A DNA stretch of 28,035 nt from Pseudomonadota bacterium (lineage in GTDB: Bacteria > Pseudomonadota > Alphaproteobacteria > Reyranellales > Reyranellaceae): NCBI GenBank assembly GCA_023436825.1, contig JAEZHS010000448.1:1-28035 (forward strand), in the 5' to 3' direction. The notes beneath the pieces are model-generated. The model saw nothing but the letters and a program-made list of their open reading frames with translations. It searched no databases and was not told the DNA's origin. The position numbers and the translations under genes are program-made. Shown in pieces: positions 15,419-22,959 of the stretch (position 1 is the first letter of the stretch; each line of letters starts with the position of its first letter).

Positions 15419-15928
15419 ATGCCGCGGCTGATCACGGTGGCATTGGCCCTGTCGGTGCTGCTGAACGGGTTCTTCGTAGCGGGCTTCGTGTTCCGCGGCT
15501 GGATCGCCCCCGCGACGTTCGAGCAGCGCATGCCGGCGCCACCGCCGCCCGCGGCGCGGCGGAGCCCGCTCGAGATGATGGCCGGTGATCTCAACCTCGC
15601 CCCCGGGCAACGTCAGGAGTTGAGCGGCGTGTTCGAGCAACATGCCCAGGTGCGGCGCGATCGGTCGCGCGAGATGCAGAGCTTGCGCGAGCAGATCGTT
15701 ACCGAGTACCGTCGGATTCCGCTCGATCAATCGCGCATCGATCCGCTGATCGACAAACTCGGAGACCTACGCGCCGATCAGCAGAAGGAGACGTTGCGCG
15801 CGCTGGTACAGCTGGAAGCCAAGCTCAACCCCGAGCAGCGCGAGAAGATGCACCAGATCCTGGTCGATCGCCTCCTGTCCAGCCCGTGGTCGCGCCCGCC
15901 GGGCGGGCCTCCGCGTCCGCCTCAGTAG
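15419..15928 (+). CDS. CnrX/Spy-like periplasmic sensor protein
   Basis: The protein has 169 residues and starts 1 base after the anti-sigma stop. An uncleaved N-terminal membrane anchor (residues 4-24, ITVALALSVLLNGFFVAGF) leads to a proline-rich linker. A four-helix periplasmic region follows, with LNLAPGQRQELSGVFEQH, REMQSLREQIVTEY and LNPEQREKMHQILVDR. This is the pattern of Spy/CpxP and CnrX 'periplasmic heavy-metal sensor' proteins, including the LxLxPxQR and LxPEQRxxM helix motifs. Only two histidines are present in the periplasmic part (H75 and H145), fewer ligands than the CnrX nickel/cobalt site. It may sense metal differently or detect misfolded protein. The tail is proline-rich. 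It lies within the sigma operon. Confidence 0.75.
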   Translation: MPRLITVALALSVLLNGFFVAGFVFRGWIAPATFEQRMPAPPPPAARRSPLEMMAGDLNLAPGQRQELSGVFEQHAQVRRDRSREMQSLREQIVTEYRRIPLDQSRIDPLIDKLGDLRADQQKETLRALVQLEAKLNPEQREKMHQILVDRLLSSPWSRPPGGPPRPPQ

Positions 15929-15938
15929 GGGCCTCCCC

Positions 15939-17516
15939 ATGGTCGCGCCAATCGGTCGGCGAGGGTTCGTAATCGGCACGGCGGCATTGTCCGCCGGCTT
16001 GTGGCCGCTGCGGCCGGGCCATGCCGCGGCGACGATGGATTTCGACGAGGCGCGGCATCTCCTGTCTCGCACCACGTTCGGCGCGACGCCGGCGGAGATC
16101 CGGGCGCTCGAGGCGCAGGACTATGTCGCCACCGTCGATCGGTTGCTCGGCAACGTGCGCCGCGACGCCGTCACGCCGCCGCCGGGCTGGCTGGACGAGG
16201 GCCCTGCCGAACTGCAGCGGCAAGTGCAGGCGGCGCGCGCCGAGGCTGCCGAGGCGAAGGGCAAGGCCGGTGTCGACGGCAAGCCATTGCAGCCCGAGCG
16301 GCCCTTGCAGGAGCAGGGCCGGGAGCTGCGCAACTGGTGGATCGAGGAGATGCTTGCCACCGACCAGCCGCTCACCGAGCGCATGGTGCTGTTCTGGCAC
16401 AACCACTTCACGTCATCGCTGCAGAAGGTGCGGTTCCCGCCGTCGCTGTTCCGCCAGAACGGACTGTTCCGCCGCGAGGGGTTGGGCAACTTTGCCACGC
16501 TGCTCAAGGAGGTGGCACGCGATCCGGCGATGCTGATCTATCTCGACGGCATGCGCAGCGTGGCGCGCCAACCGAACGAGAACTTTGCCCGCGAGCTTCT
16601 GGAGCTGTTCACCCTGGGCGAGGGCCATTACAGCGAGGCCGACATCAAGGCCGCTGCACGGGCCTTCACAGGCTGGACCGTCGATCGCCAGACCGGTCAT
16701 TTCCAGACCCGTGACAACGGGCATGACGGTGGTGAAAAGACGTTCCTCGGCCAGACCGGACGCTTCGACGGCGATGCGATCATCGCCATCCTGCTGAAAC
16801 ATCCGCGCACGGCCGAGACGATCGTCGAGAAGCTATGGCGCGAGTTCGTATCGCTGAAGCCCGATCCCGCCGAGGTCAAGAAGCTCGCCGCCGGCTTCCG
16901 CGCCAACTACGAGATCAAGCCATTGATGCGCGCGATCCTGCTGTCGGCGCAGTTCCGCGATCCCGCCAATCGCGGCGCGCTGATCAAGTCGCCGGTCGAG
17001 CTGATCGTGGGCACGGTCCATCTGCTCGGCCTGCCGGTGCCGGAGAAGACCCAGCTCGTGCGCATGGTGCAGGGCCTGGGCCAGATGCCGTTCGATCCGC
17101 CCAACGTCAAAGGCTGGCCGGGCGGCGAGAGCTGGATCAGCACCTACACGCTCCTGCTGCGCCAGCAGTTCCTGCGCCGCATCGTCGAGGCGACGACCGT
17201 GGCCTCGATGGAAGGCGCGATGATGTCGAGCGCGCCCAACCGGCGCATCGAGCGCCGCGAGCAGCTGCCGATGCGGTCGGACGAGGGCACCATGCAGACG
17301 GCTCAGCCGGCGGCCGAGCCACGGCCGGTCGAAGGGCGCAGCCTACGCTACGCCGGCGACGAGGCAAAACTTGGCCCGTCACTTTCGGGTGTCGATTCCG
17401 CGACCTTGCTGCGCACGCTGCTGCCGCGCGCGCCGATCGACACGGTCGATCCTTCGCGCACGCCCGGCGCCACGGTGGCGGCGGCGCTGCTCGACACCGC
17501 CTACCAGCTGAAGTGA
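15939..17516 (+). CDS. DUF1800 family protein with Tat-like signal
   Basis: The protein has 525 residues and starts at ATG 15939, 10 bases after the sensor gene. The N-terminus is a twin-arginine-type signal (GRRGFVIGTAALSAGLWPL, cleavage near GHA-A at ~29), so a folded, possibly cofactor-carrying protein is probably exported. The DUF1800 core includes ARHLLSRTTFGATPAEI, FWHNHFTSS (153-160), NENFARELLELFTLG (213-227), ARAFTGWTV, and the FDPPNVKGWPGGESWI region near the C-terminal third. A stretch around residues 425-475 is low in conservation and charged. DUF1800 proteins are nearly always encoded next to DUF1501, as here; the biochemical role is unknown. Confidence 0.9.
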   Translation: MVAPIGRRGFVIGTAALSAGLWPLRPGHAAATMDFDEARHLLSRTTFGATPAEIRALEAQDYVATVDRLLGNVRRDAVTPPPGWLDEGPAELQRQVQAARAEAAEAKGKAGVDGKPLQPERPLQEQGRELRNWWIEEMLATDQPLTERMVLFWHNHFTSSLQKVRFPPSLFRQNGLFRREGLGNFATLLKEVARDPAMLIYLDGMRSVARQPNENFARELLELFTLGEGHYSEADIKAAARAFTGWTVDRQTGHFQTRDNGHDGGEKTFLGQTGRFDGDAIIAILLKHPRTAETIVEKLWREFVSLKPDPAEVKKLAAGFRANYEIKPLMRAILLSAQFRDPANRGALIKSPVELIVGTVHLLGLPVPEKTQLVRMVQGLGQMPFDPPNVKGWPGGESWISTYTLLLRQQFLRRIVEATTVASMEGAMMSSAPNRRIERREQLPMRSDEGTMQTAQPAAEPRPVEGRSLRYAGDEAKLGPSLSGVDSATLLRTLLPRAPIDTVDPSRTPGATVAAALLDTAYQLK

Positions 17517-17523
17517 GGGCGCC

Positions 17524-18603
17524 ATGGGCCGCATCCTCCTGCTGATCGAGCTCAAGGGCGGCAATGACGGGCTGAACACCGTCATTCCCTACGCCGATCC
17601 CAAGTACCACGAGCTGCGCCCCGGCATCGGCGTGGCGCGCGACCACGCGATCCACCTCGACGAAAAGGTCGGGCTGCACAACAAGCTCGAGCCCTTGATG
17701 GAATCGTGGAAGGCGGGCGATCTCGCGATCGTGCAGGGCGTCGGCTATCCCTATCCCAACCGCTCGCATTTCCGCTCGATCGAGATCTGGGACACCGCCT
17801 CGGCCTCGAACCAGACCTTGAGCGAGGGCTGGATCGCCCAGGCCTTCAAGGGCGCCGCGCTGCCCAAGGGCGTCGGGGTCGACAGCATCGTCGTCGACAC
17901 CAATGCGCTGCCCACCACCGGGCCGGAGCTGCGCACCATCGTCATGCAGGATGCCGAAAACTTCCTGCGCCAGGCGCACGCGCTCAAGGACACCGGCGGC
18001 ATGAAGGATGGTGGCAATCCGGCGCTGCGCCACCTGCTGGCGGTGCGCCAGGAGATCAACGCCGCAGCCAAGGGCCTGGCCGACAAGCTGCGCGCCGCGG
18101 CGGCACCCGCGGAAGCCTATCCGCAGGAGGCGCTCCTCGGCCGCCAGCTCGAGCTCGCCACGCGCGTGATCACGGCAGAGGTGCCGGTGGTGGCGATCAA
18201 GGCGGCGCTGGGCGGCTTCGACACCCATGCCAACCAAGTGCAGCCGCACGAGCGGCTGCTGGGACTCTTGGCGTCGAACCTTGCGGTCCTGCGCAAAAAC
18301 CTGATCGCCGCCGATCGCTGGAACGATGTGGTGGTGATGACCTATTCGGAGTTCGGCCGCCGCGTCCGCCAGAACGCCAGCGGCGGCACCGACCACGGCA
18401 CGGCGGCGCCGTTGTTCGTGATGGGCGGCGGCGTGAAGGGCGGCCTGCATGGTGCCTATCCGTCGCTCGCCGACCTCACTGACGGCGACCTCAAGCATAC
18501 CGTCGACTTCCGCAGCGTCTTCGCAACGATGGCGCAGGGCTGCTGGGGATTGCAGCGCGACTTCGGGCTGAGGCAACCACAGAGGCTCGGGTTTTTCAGC
18601 TAG
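17524..18603 (+). CDS. DUF1501 family protein
   Basis: The protein has 359 residues and starts 7 bases after the DUF1800 stop. The DUF1501 signature is strong: LLIELKGGNDGLNTVIPY at the very start, YPYPNRSHFRSIEIWDTA (76-92), GGFDTHANQVQPHERL (230-245) and MTYSEFGRRVRQNASGGTDH (272-291). The family is related to the alkaline phosphatase/sulfatase fold and commonly carries its own Tat signal. Here the protein begins directly with the first beta strand and has no signal peptide. It may be exported together with the DUF1800 protein on that partner's Tat signal, or remain inside the cell. It closes the sigma-factor operon; the following gap contains a repeat. Confidence 0.9.
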   Translation: MGRILLLIELKGGNDGLNTVIPYADPKYHELRPGIGVARDHAIHLDEKVGLHNKLEPLMESWKAGDLAIVQGVGYPYPNRSHFRSIEIWDTASASNQTLSEGWIAQAFKGAALPKGVGVDSIVVDTNALPTTGPELRTIVMQDAENFLRQAHALKDTGGMKDGGNPALRHLLAVRQEINAAAKGLADKLRAAAAPAEAYPQEALLGRQLELATRVITAEVPVVAIKAALGGFDTHANQVQPHERLLGLLASNLAVLRKNLIAADRWNDVVVMTYSEFGRRVRQNASGGTDHGTAAPLFVMGGGVKGGLHGAYPSLADLTDGDLKHTVDFRSVFATMAQGCWGLQRDFGLRQPQRLGFFS

Positions 18604-18870
18604 GGCGGAATGGGATGAGACCTTCGACACCGTCGTTGCTCATTCTCGGTTCCCTCAGTGCTGCGCGCGACTTCGATAAAGACGTTCGGGACAAGCGGTG
18701 GCCGCCGTCCGACGCCGCAGCAAGGTAGCTGGACCCGTGACAGCACTGCTGGCACTTGGAATGGACCGCACTATTCACGGGGCCGTCGCCGCTTCGAGCC
18801 ACTATACGTTGGCCTATATGGTGCGAAAGAATTCGCAAAGACGGACCTCGGCCATTGCATACTGAAGTTC
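18604..18870. other. First part of convergent gap, no gene seen
   Basis: This stretch lies between the DUF1501 stop and repeat copy 2. It holds short open frames on both strands, without a convincing start site or recognisable product. A small perfect inverted repeat, TGCGAA-AGAA-TTCGCA, lies at 18822-18837. The end of this stretch and the start of the repeat are visibly richer in A and T than the neighbouring genes. Confidence 0.4.
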
Positions 18871-18899
18871 TTGACTATAGTATACTTCGGTTATATATT
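18871..18899 (+). promoter_or_regulatory. Near-consensus sigma-70 promoter at the head of repeat copy 2
   Basis: TTGACT (18871-18876) and TATATT (18894-18899) are separated by exactly 17 bases, one mismatch each from the consensus -35 and -10 hexamers. This is the best-looking housekeeping promoter I noticed in the window. The homologous site in copy 1 (3079-3107) keeps the same spacing. No annotated plus-strand gene follows it; the next gene is on the other strand. Confidence 0.6.
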
Positions 18900-18981
18900 C
18901 GGGTCGTTGCGCAGGTCTCCGCGTTCCCGCTCTATGCATCGTTTATCCGAGACCAAAGGCTGTGGCAGGTGCTGCACGCCT

Positions 18982-19010
18982 CCCGTCCGGCCGCTTTGCA
19001 CCCGGACGGG
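18982..19010. other. 9-bp hairpin specific to repeat copy 2
   Basis: CCCGTCCGG (18982-18990) and CCGGACGGG (19002-19010) are perfectly complementary with an 11-base loop. Copy 1 lacks this segment, which accounts for most of the length difference between the copies. It may be an extra stem in the RNA or an insertion. Confidence 0.45.
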
Positions 19011-19186
19011 CCGACGGCCCGACTCTCCGGCGAGGGCGATTCTCGTTGCGAAACTTGCGCAACTATCCGAATTCGAAAACAGGCCCAACCGTTAGGGGGT
19101 AGGATCCCGAAGGCATACCAGGCTCTCCGGCGGAAACGTCGGAAACCCCCGGAGACCTCCCGCACCGCTGACGGCAGTGCATGCAT

Positions 19187-19201
19187 CGAGCGTAGCGAGG
19201 G
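19187..19201. repeat. Single PERSEG-type arm
   Basis: CGAGCGTAGCGAGGG follows the end of repeat copy 2 directly. It resembles one arm of the palindrome at 2991-3047, but I find no second arm before the transporter gene ends at 19218. It is probably a decayed or half element. Confidence 0.4.
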
Positions 19202-19217
19202 CCATTGCGAAAGTCGG

Positions 19218-20681
19218 TTAGGCCCGGCCCATCAGCTCGTCGCGCACCGAGCCGCGTTCGGCCTCGACGCGGATGAACCAGATCAGCAGGGCCGCCGCGA
19301 TCTTGATGGCGACCGGCAGGGCGATATAGACGAAGATCAGCGCCGCGCCGCTGTACTGACCCCGGCTGGGGTTGAAGCCCAGGAGCGCCGCGACCGGCAG
19401 GGAGCCTGCGGCGCCGATGGCGGTGGCGAGCTTGGTCGCGAGCGCCCACAGGCCGAAGTAGGCGCCGGTGTCGCCCTGCGTGTCCTTGCCTTCCGGCGAG
19501 TTGATGATGTCGGCCAGCACCGACGGCGGCAGGCCGTAGTCGGCGCCGATGCCAAGCCCGGTGATGACGGCGATGGGCAGGAACAGCGCAAAATCGCCGG
19601 CACCCAGGAAGACCGCGAGCGACATGGCGAGCACCGTCATCACCATGGCGAAGAACCAGGCCACGGTCTTGGTGTAGCGACGCGACAGCATCAGCCACAT
19701 AGGCACGCTCAGGGCGGCAGCGCCGAAATAGACCAGCAGGATGATGCCGGCCTGCGCCTTGTTCCCCTTCAGCACGTGCTCGACATAGAACAGCATCACC
19801 GAGACGGCGACGCCCAGCGCCGAGCCGTTGATGATGAAGACCAGCAGCAGGCGGCGGAACAGGCGGTTCTTCATCGGCGCGAAGAACGGCACCAGCGCCT
19901 TGAGCGAGGTGCTCTTTTCCATGTCGCGCGTCGGACGCGCCAGTGCCGGCGCCAGGCTCACCAGCCAGTCGCGGAAATAGCGGACATGGATCTCCGGGTG
20001 CTCGCGCACGACCGGCGGATGGACCGAGGGCGGCGACCAGACCAGCGTGGGCAGGGCGAAGGCGAGGGCGATCGGAATGAATGCCAGGCCCATATAGACG
20101 TAGCCCTGGTGGTCGCCGAACCTGGCTGTGAAAATGGTCGGCAGAACGACGGCGAGCGTCATCCCCAACAGGCCGAACACCTCGCGGCCGACCGTGATGC
20201 GCGTGCGCTCGTTATAGTCGTCGCTGAGCTCGGCACCGTGCGCATGGTAGCTGATCGACACGCCGGCATAGCCGAGATGGACGATGAACAGCGCGACGAA
20301 CAGCCAGATCGCCAGCAGCGTCGACTGCACGAACAGCGCCTCGGGCGGATGGAACAGCATGTAGAAGCCGCCGATCAGCAGCGGCAGCGACAACGCCACG
20401 AAGGTGAGCCGGCCGCGCGGGCCGCGATGAGTGAACTTGTCGCTGATCAGGCCGATGACGGGATCCTGGATGGCGTCGATGACGCGCGCAGCGATGAAGA
20501 TCAGGCCCATGATGCCGAGCGGCACCTTGAGCACCTCGCCGTAGAAATGACTGACGTTCAGCACGACCGGCAGGGCCGCCATGTTAAGCGGCAACTGATT
20601 GGTGGAGTAGGCCACCAGACGGCCGAATGTCAGCCGTACGGACGCGGCGGCCGATCCGGCCCTGGTCATAGGCGCATGCAC
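19218..20681 (-). CDS. MFS transporter of the GPH (MelB-like) type
   Basis: The protein has 487 residues and about 12 hydrophobic helices. GPH-family cues include the cytoplasmic loop DAIQDPVIGLISDKFTHRGP between helices 2 and 3, which matches the D-P-xxG-xxSD-x-T-x-x-x-G-R-R/P pattern. The mid-protein loop (about residues 215-260) is charged and the second half repeats the fold. The family couples sugar, glycoside or sulfoquinovose-like transport to cations, but the substrate here is not evident. The gene lies 60 bases downstream of cfa on the same strand. A transporter of this kind beside cfa is common in alphaproteobacteria, which suggests a lipid-related role. The start at 20681 is the most upstream plausible ATG; 20669 is an alternative. 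Confidence 0.82.
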   Translation of the reverse strand: MHAPMTRAGSAAASVRLTFGRLVAYSTNQLPLNMAALPVVLNVSHFYGEVLKVPLGIMGLIFIAARVIDAIQDPVIGLISDKFTHRGPRGRLTFVALSLPLLIGGFYMLFHPPEALFVQSTLLAIWLFVALFIVHLGYAGVSISYHAHGAELSDDYNERTRITVGREVFGLLGMTLAVVLPTIFTARFGDHQGYVYMGLAFIPIALAFALPTLVWSPPSVHPPVVREHPEIHVRYFRDWLVSLAPALARPTRDMEKSTSLKALVPFFAPMKNRLFRRLLLVFIINGSALGVAVSVMLFYVEHVLKGNKAQAGIILLVYFGAAALSVPMWLMLSRRYTKTVAWFFAMVMTVLAMSLAVFLGAGDFALFLPIAVITGLGIGADYGLPPSVLADIINSPEGKDTQGDTGAYFGLWALATKLATAIGAAGSLPVAALLGFNPSRGQYSGAALIFVYIALPVAIKIAAALLIWFIRVEAERGSVRDELMGRA

Positions 20682-20741
20682 GCGAATATTGCCTTCCTGC
20701 CTGTTCGTTCGCGCCGCTTTCAGCGCCTTGCTTGATGACAG

Positions 20742-21911
20742 TTATATATGTCGGAAGTGGGCCTGCAATACGTCCGTACGGCCGGTCGAGAAGCCGGCCG
20801 CGCAGTAGGCCAGGTAGTACCGCCACATGCGTCGGAACCGGTCGTCGAAGCCCATTTTGGCTACCTGGTCGGCGACCCGGTCGAAGCGGCCCAGCCAGGC
20901 CTCCAGGGTGTGCGCATAGTCCCGGCCGAAACTGTAGAGCTCGGCAACCTTCAGGCCGGCCAATCGGCATTGCTCGCGCAGACTCGCTGGCGACAGCAGC
21001 ATGCCGCCCGGGAAGACATAGGTCTGTATGAAATCCGGATGACGGCGGTAGCTCTCGAAGAATTCGTCGGCGATGACGATCGCCTGCACCAGGATCGAAC
21101 CGCCCGGCACGACGTGGCGTTTCAGCGCGGCAAAATAGTCGGGCCAGTAGCGCTCGCCCACCGCCTCGATCATCTCGATCGAAACGATGTGGTCGTAGCT
21201 TCCCTCCATGTCTCGATAGTCGCAGAACCTGAGGTCGACCCGGTCGGCGAGGCCGGCGCGCTCCAGCCGCTCGCGGGCATAGTCGAGCTGCTGCTGGGAG
21301 ATCGTGACGCCGGTGACCCGCATGCCGCGGCGCGCGGCGGTCTCGGCGAAGCCGCCCCAGCCGCAGCCGATCTCCAGGATGCTGTCGCCCTGCTTGGCGC
21401 CGATCTGCTCGAGGATGCGCTCGTACTTGGCGGTCTGCGCGGCTTCCAGCGGCTGACCCTCGGTGCCCTCGAAGAGCGCCGAGGAGTAGGTCATCGTCGG
21501 GTCGAGCCACAGCCGGTAGAAGTCGTTGCCGAGATCGTAGTGGGCGTGGATGTTCTTGCGCGAGCCACGGCGCGAGTTGCGGCGCCGCCAGTGGAGGAAC
21601 TTCAGCACCAGGTCGTGCAGCGCATTGGTATGGACCATGCGGCCCAGCGACTTCTCGTTGTCCGCCAGCAGCGCGATCAACCTGGGAAGGTTGGGCGAAT
21701 CGCACAACCCTTCCATGTAGGCCTCGGCAAAGCCGATATCGCCGTCCAGCAGGACGCGGCGGAAGAAGCGTCGGTCCCTGACGTGCAGGTCGGCCTGGGG
21801 ACCGCCATCGTTGCCGAAGTGGTGTGTCGTGCCGTCCGGGAGATGGAGGGTGAGCCGCCCGACGGAAAGGCGTTCAAGGGCTTTCAGAACAAAGCGGGAG
21901 GCGATCGTCAT
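20742..21911 (-). CDS. cfa: Cyclopropane-fatty-acyl-phospholipid synthase
   Basis: The protein has 389 residues, typical for the family. The enzyme transfers a methylene group from S-adenosylmethionine to double bonds of membrane phospholipid acyl chains. Diagnostic segments are NIHAHYDLGNDFYRLWLD (120-137), MTYSSALFEG (140-149), the SAM-binding LEIGCGWGGFAETAARRG (179-196), VTISQQQLDYARER and the IEMIEAVGERYW region. An N-terminal lipid-binding domain precedes the methyltransferase core. The start at 21911 gives MTIASRFVLKAL with no strong ribosome site. A TTGCA-N7-TGCAA palindrome lies about 60 bases upstream of the start. The downstream MFS gene is probably co-transcribed. Confidence 0.92.
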   Translation of the reverse strand: MTIASRFVLKALERLSVGRLTLHLPDGTTHHFGNDGGPQADLHVRDRRFFRRVLLDGDIGFAEAYMEGLCDSPNLPRLIALLADNEKSLGRMVHTNALHDLVLKFLHWRRRNSRRGSRKNIHAHYDLGNDFYRLWLDPTMTYSSALFEGTEGQPLEAAQTAKYERILEQIGAKQGDSILEIGCGWGGFAETAARRGMRVTGVTISQQQLDYARERLERAGLADRVDLRFCDYRDMEGSYDHIVSIEMIEAVGERYWPDYFAALKRHVVPGGSILVQAIVIADEFFESYRRHPDFIQTYVFPGGMLLSPASLREQCRLAGLKVAELYSFGRDYAHTLEAWLGRFDRVADQVAKMGFDDRFRRMWRYYLAYCAAGFSTGRTDVLQAHFRHI

Positions 21912-21971
21912 GCAGTCTCAGCGCGTCACCAGCTCCGCCGGTGGAGCGGGCTTGCGGTGAAATCTCGCCTG

Positions 21972-21990
21972 CTTGCAGATTAGATGCAAG
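21972..21990. promoter_or_regulatory. Palindrome upstream of cfa, candidate operator
   Basis: CTTGCA (21972-21977) and TGCAAG (21985-21990) form a perfect inverted repeat around GATTAGA. The spacing (19 bases overall) and position 61 bases upstream of the cfa start suit a dimeric regulator of the MarR or TetR sort. No regulator gene is nearby, so the binding protein is unknown. Confidence 0.35.
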
Positions 21991-22030
21991 GCCTGCCAGT
22001 GGATACGGGCGACGACCCCAGGGTCATATT

Positions 22031-22051
22031 CCTCTCCCCATTTGGGAGAGG
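22031..22051. terminator. 8-bp hairpin after the EipB gene
   Basis: CCTCTCCC (22031-22038) pairs with GGGAGAGG (22044-22051) across a 5-base loop. It lies 9 bases past the minus-strand EipB stop and upstream of cfa, so it may end EipB transcription. There is no T-run, and the motif also resembles a common alphaproteobacterial intergenic palindrome. Confidence 0.45.
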
Positions 22052-22060
22052 AGCATCAGC

Positions 22061-22852
22061 TTAAGACCTGGGGCAGGTCGGGACGGGCCGCGTCTCCAGG
22101 CTCTGCAGGTCGGCGGTTACGGTGATCAAACCGGTCTCCACGGTCAGCCGGTCGAGCACGCCATTGTCGAAGACCAGCGCGCCGACGCTGAACAGCGGCC
22201 GCGTATCCTGCTGCCGTCCGCGCGTAAAAGTCATGAAGACCGGCCAGGATTTGGCCGGCAGGCCGGTTACTGGCTTGTCGGGCGGCCGGGCGGCGCGCAG
22301 CTGGCTGCGCTCCTGCTCGGTGACATCGATGAGGAAGGCATCGCCCATCACCTCGGCATCGAACATCATCGCCGGGAAGCTGGCGGCGTTGGCCCGCAGC
22401 CTCTCGATCAGGTGATCGATGGCGGCGACCGGCATCAGGGTGGGCGGCGGCAGCACGAACTGGTTGGGCGGGCCGCCGGGCTGGACGATCTCGGCCCTGA
22501 GCTCGCCGCCCTGCCGCTGCACCCGGCCCTTGAACTCGCGCTCGCTGCCGTTCTGGACCTGCACGGTATTGTAGCGGAAGGCGTTGCCGCCCTTGGGCTC
22601 CTGGCCGTCGAGCTTGGAAGCCAGGGTCATCTTCCACGAAGCCGTGAGCGCGATCTCGGTCCTGATGTCGCGTTTGAGATGCCAGCCGGCGCAATCGAGC
22701 GAGAGATCGTGCACTGCCGTGCCGATGCGTGGTGCGTTGGCGCCCAAGCCGAGGCGCAAGGCGTATTCGGCGCGATGCGGTTGGACCTGCGCGGCAGCCA
22801 GGCCGGGCACGAACACGGCTCCTGCAAGAATGAAAACCACCAGACGACGCAT
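22061..22852 (-). CDS. eipB: EipB/DUF1849 family periplasmic envelope-integrity protein
   Basis: The protein has 263 residues and starts at 22852 with AGGTGG upstream. A Sec signal peptide (MRRLVVFILAGAVFVPGLAAA) is cleaved near residue 21. The mature protein shows the DUF1849 pattern: HRAEYALRLGLG at the N-terminus, LDCAGWHLKRDIRTEI, a SKLDG...RYNTVQVQNG beta-strand series, a proline-rich PPPTLMPVAAIDHLIERLRA segment and AEVMGDAFLIDVTE. Two cysteines remain after cleavage, C54 and C260, one near each end. That agrees with the long-range disulfide known for Brucella EipB. EipB proteins form a beta-spiral barrel and support cell-envelope integrity. It is divergent from pdeM, with a hairpin after its stop. 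Confidence 0.78.
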   Translation of the reverse strand: MRRLVVFILAGAVFVPGLAAAQVQPHRAEYALRLGLGANAPRIGTAVHDLSLDCAGWHLKRDIRTEIALTASWKMTLASKLDGQEPKGGNAFRYNTVQVQNGSEREFKGRVQRQGGELRAEIVQPGGPPNQFVLPPPTLMPVAAIDHLIERLRANAASFPAMMFDAEVMGDAFLIDVTEQERSQLRAARPPDKPVTGLPAKSWPVFMTFTRGRQQDTRPLFSVGALVFDNGVLDRLTVETGLITVTADLQSLETRPVPTCPRS

Positions 22853-22959
22853 CGCACCACCTTGCGCACTTCACCTTGCGCACTGGCCGTCATCGGGTCA
22901 ATCGTGCGCGCCATGAGTTTGCGTGACATCGTGGCGGTATTCCGGCGGCCATCTCATCC

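Larger units (their letters stand above)
18871..19185 (+). repeat. Dispersed promoter-bearing repeat, copy 2
   Basis: This element of about 315 bp is the colinear partner of 3079-3346. The matching blocks are the promoter, 18931-18954, 19045-19075 and GACGGCAGTGCATGCA at 19170-19185. It differs mainly by an extra ~44 bases in the middle, which contain a 9-bp hairpin. The equivalent of the 31-base block contains a palindromic CGAATTCG. Minus-strand frames in both copies can be read for about 20 similar residues (HALPSAVRE here, HAMPSSPRS in copy 1), then diverge and shift. I therefore do not call a protein. Like copy 1 it sits between the 3' ends of two converging genes. Confidence 0.75.

Noticed and set aside
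18596..18838. Minus-strand 80-codon frame after DUF1501
   Set aside because: It overlaps the DUF1501 stop, has no ribosome site and no recognisable sequence.
18756..20735. Plus-strand open frame of 659 codons across repeat copy 2 and the MFS gene
   Set aside because: Most of it is antisense to a 12-helix transporter. The translation is a low-complexity mix of Arg, Asp, His and Gln, typical of high-GC shadows.
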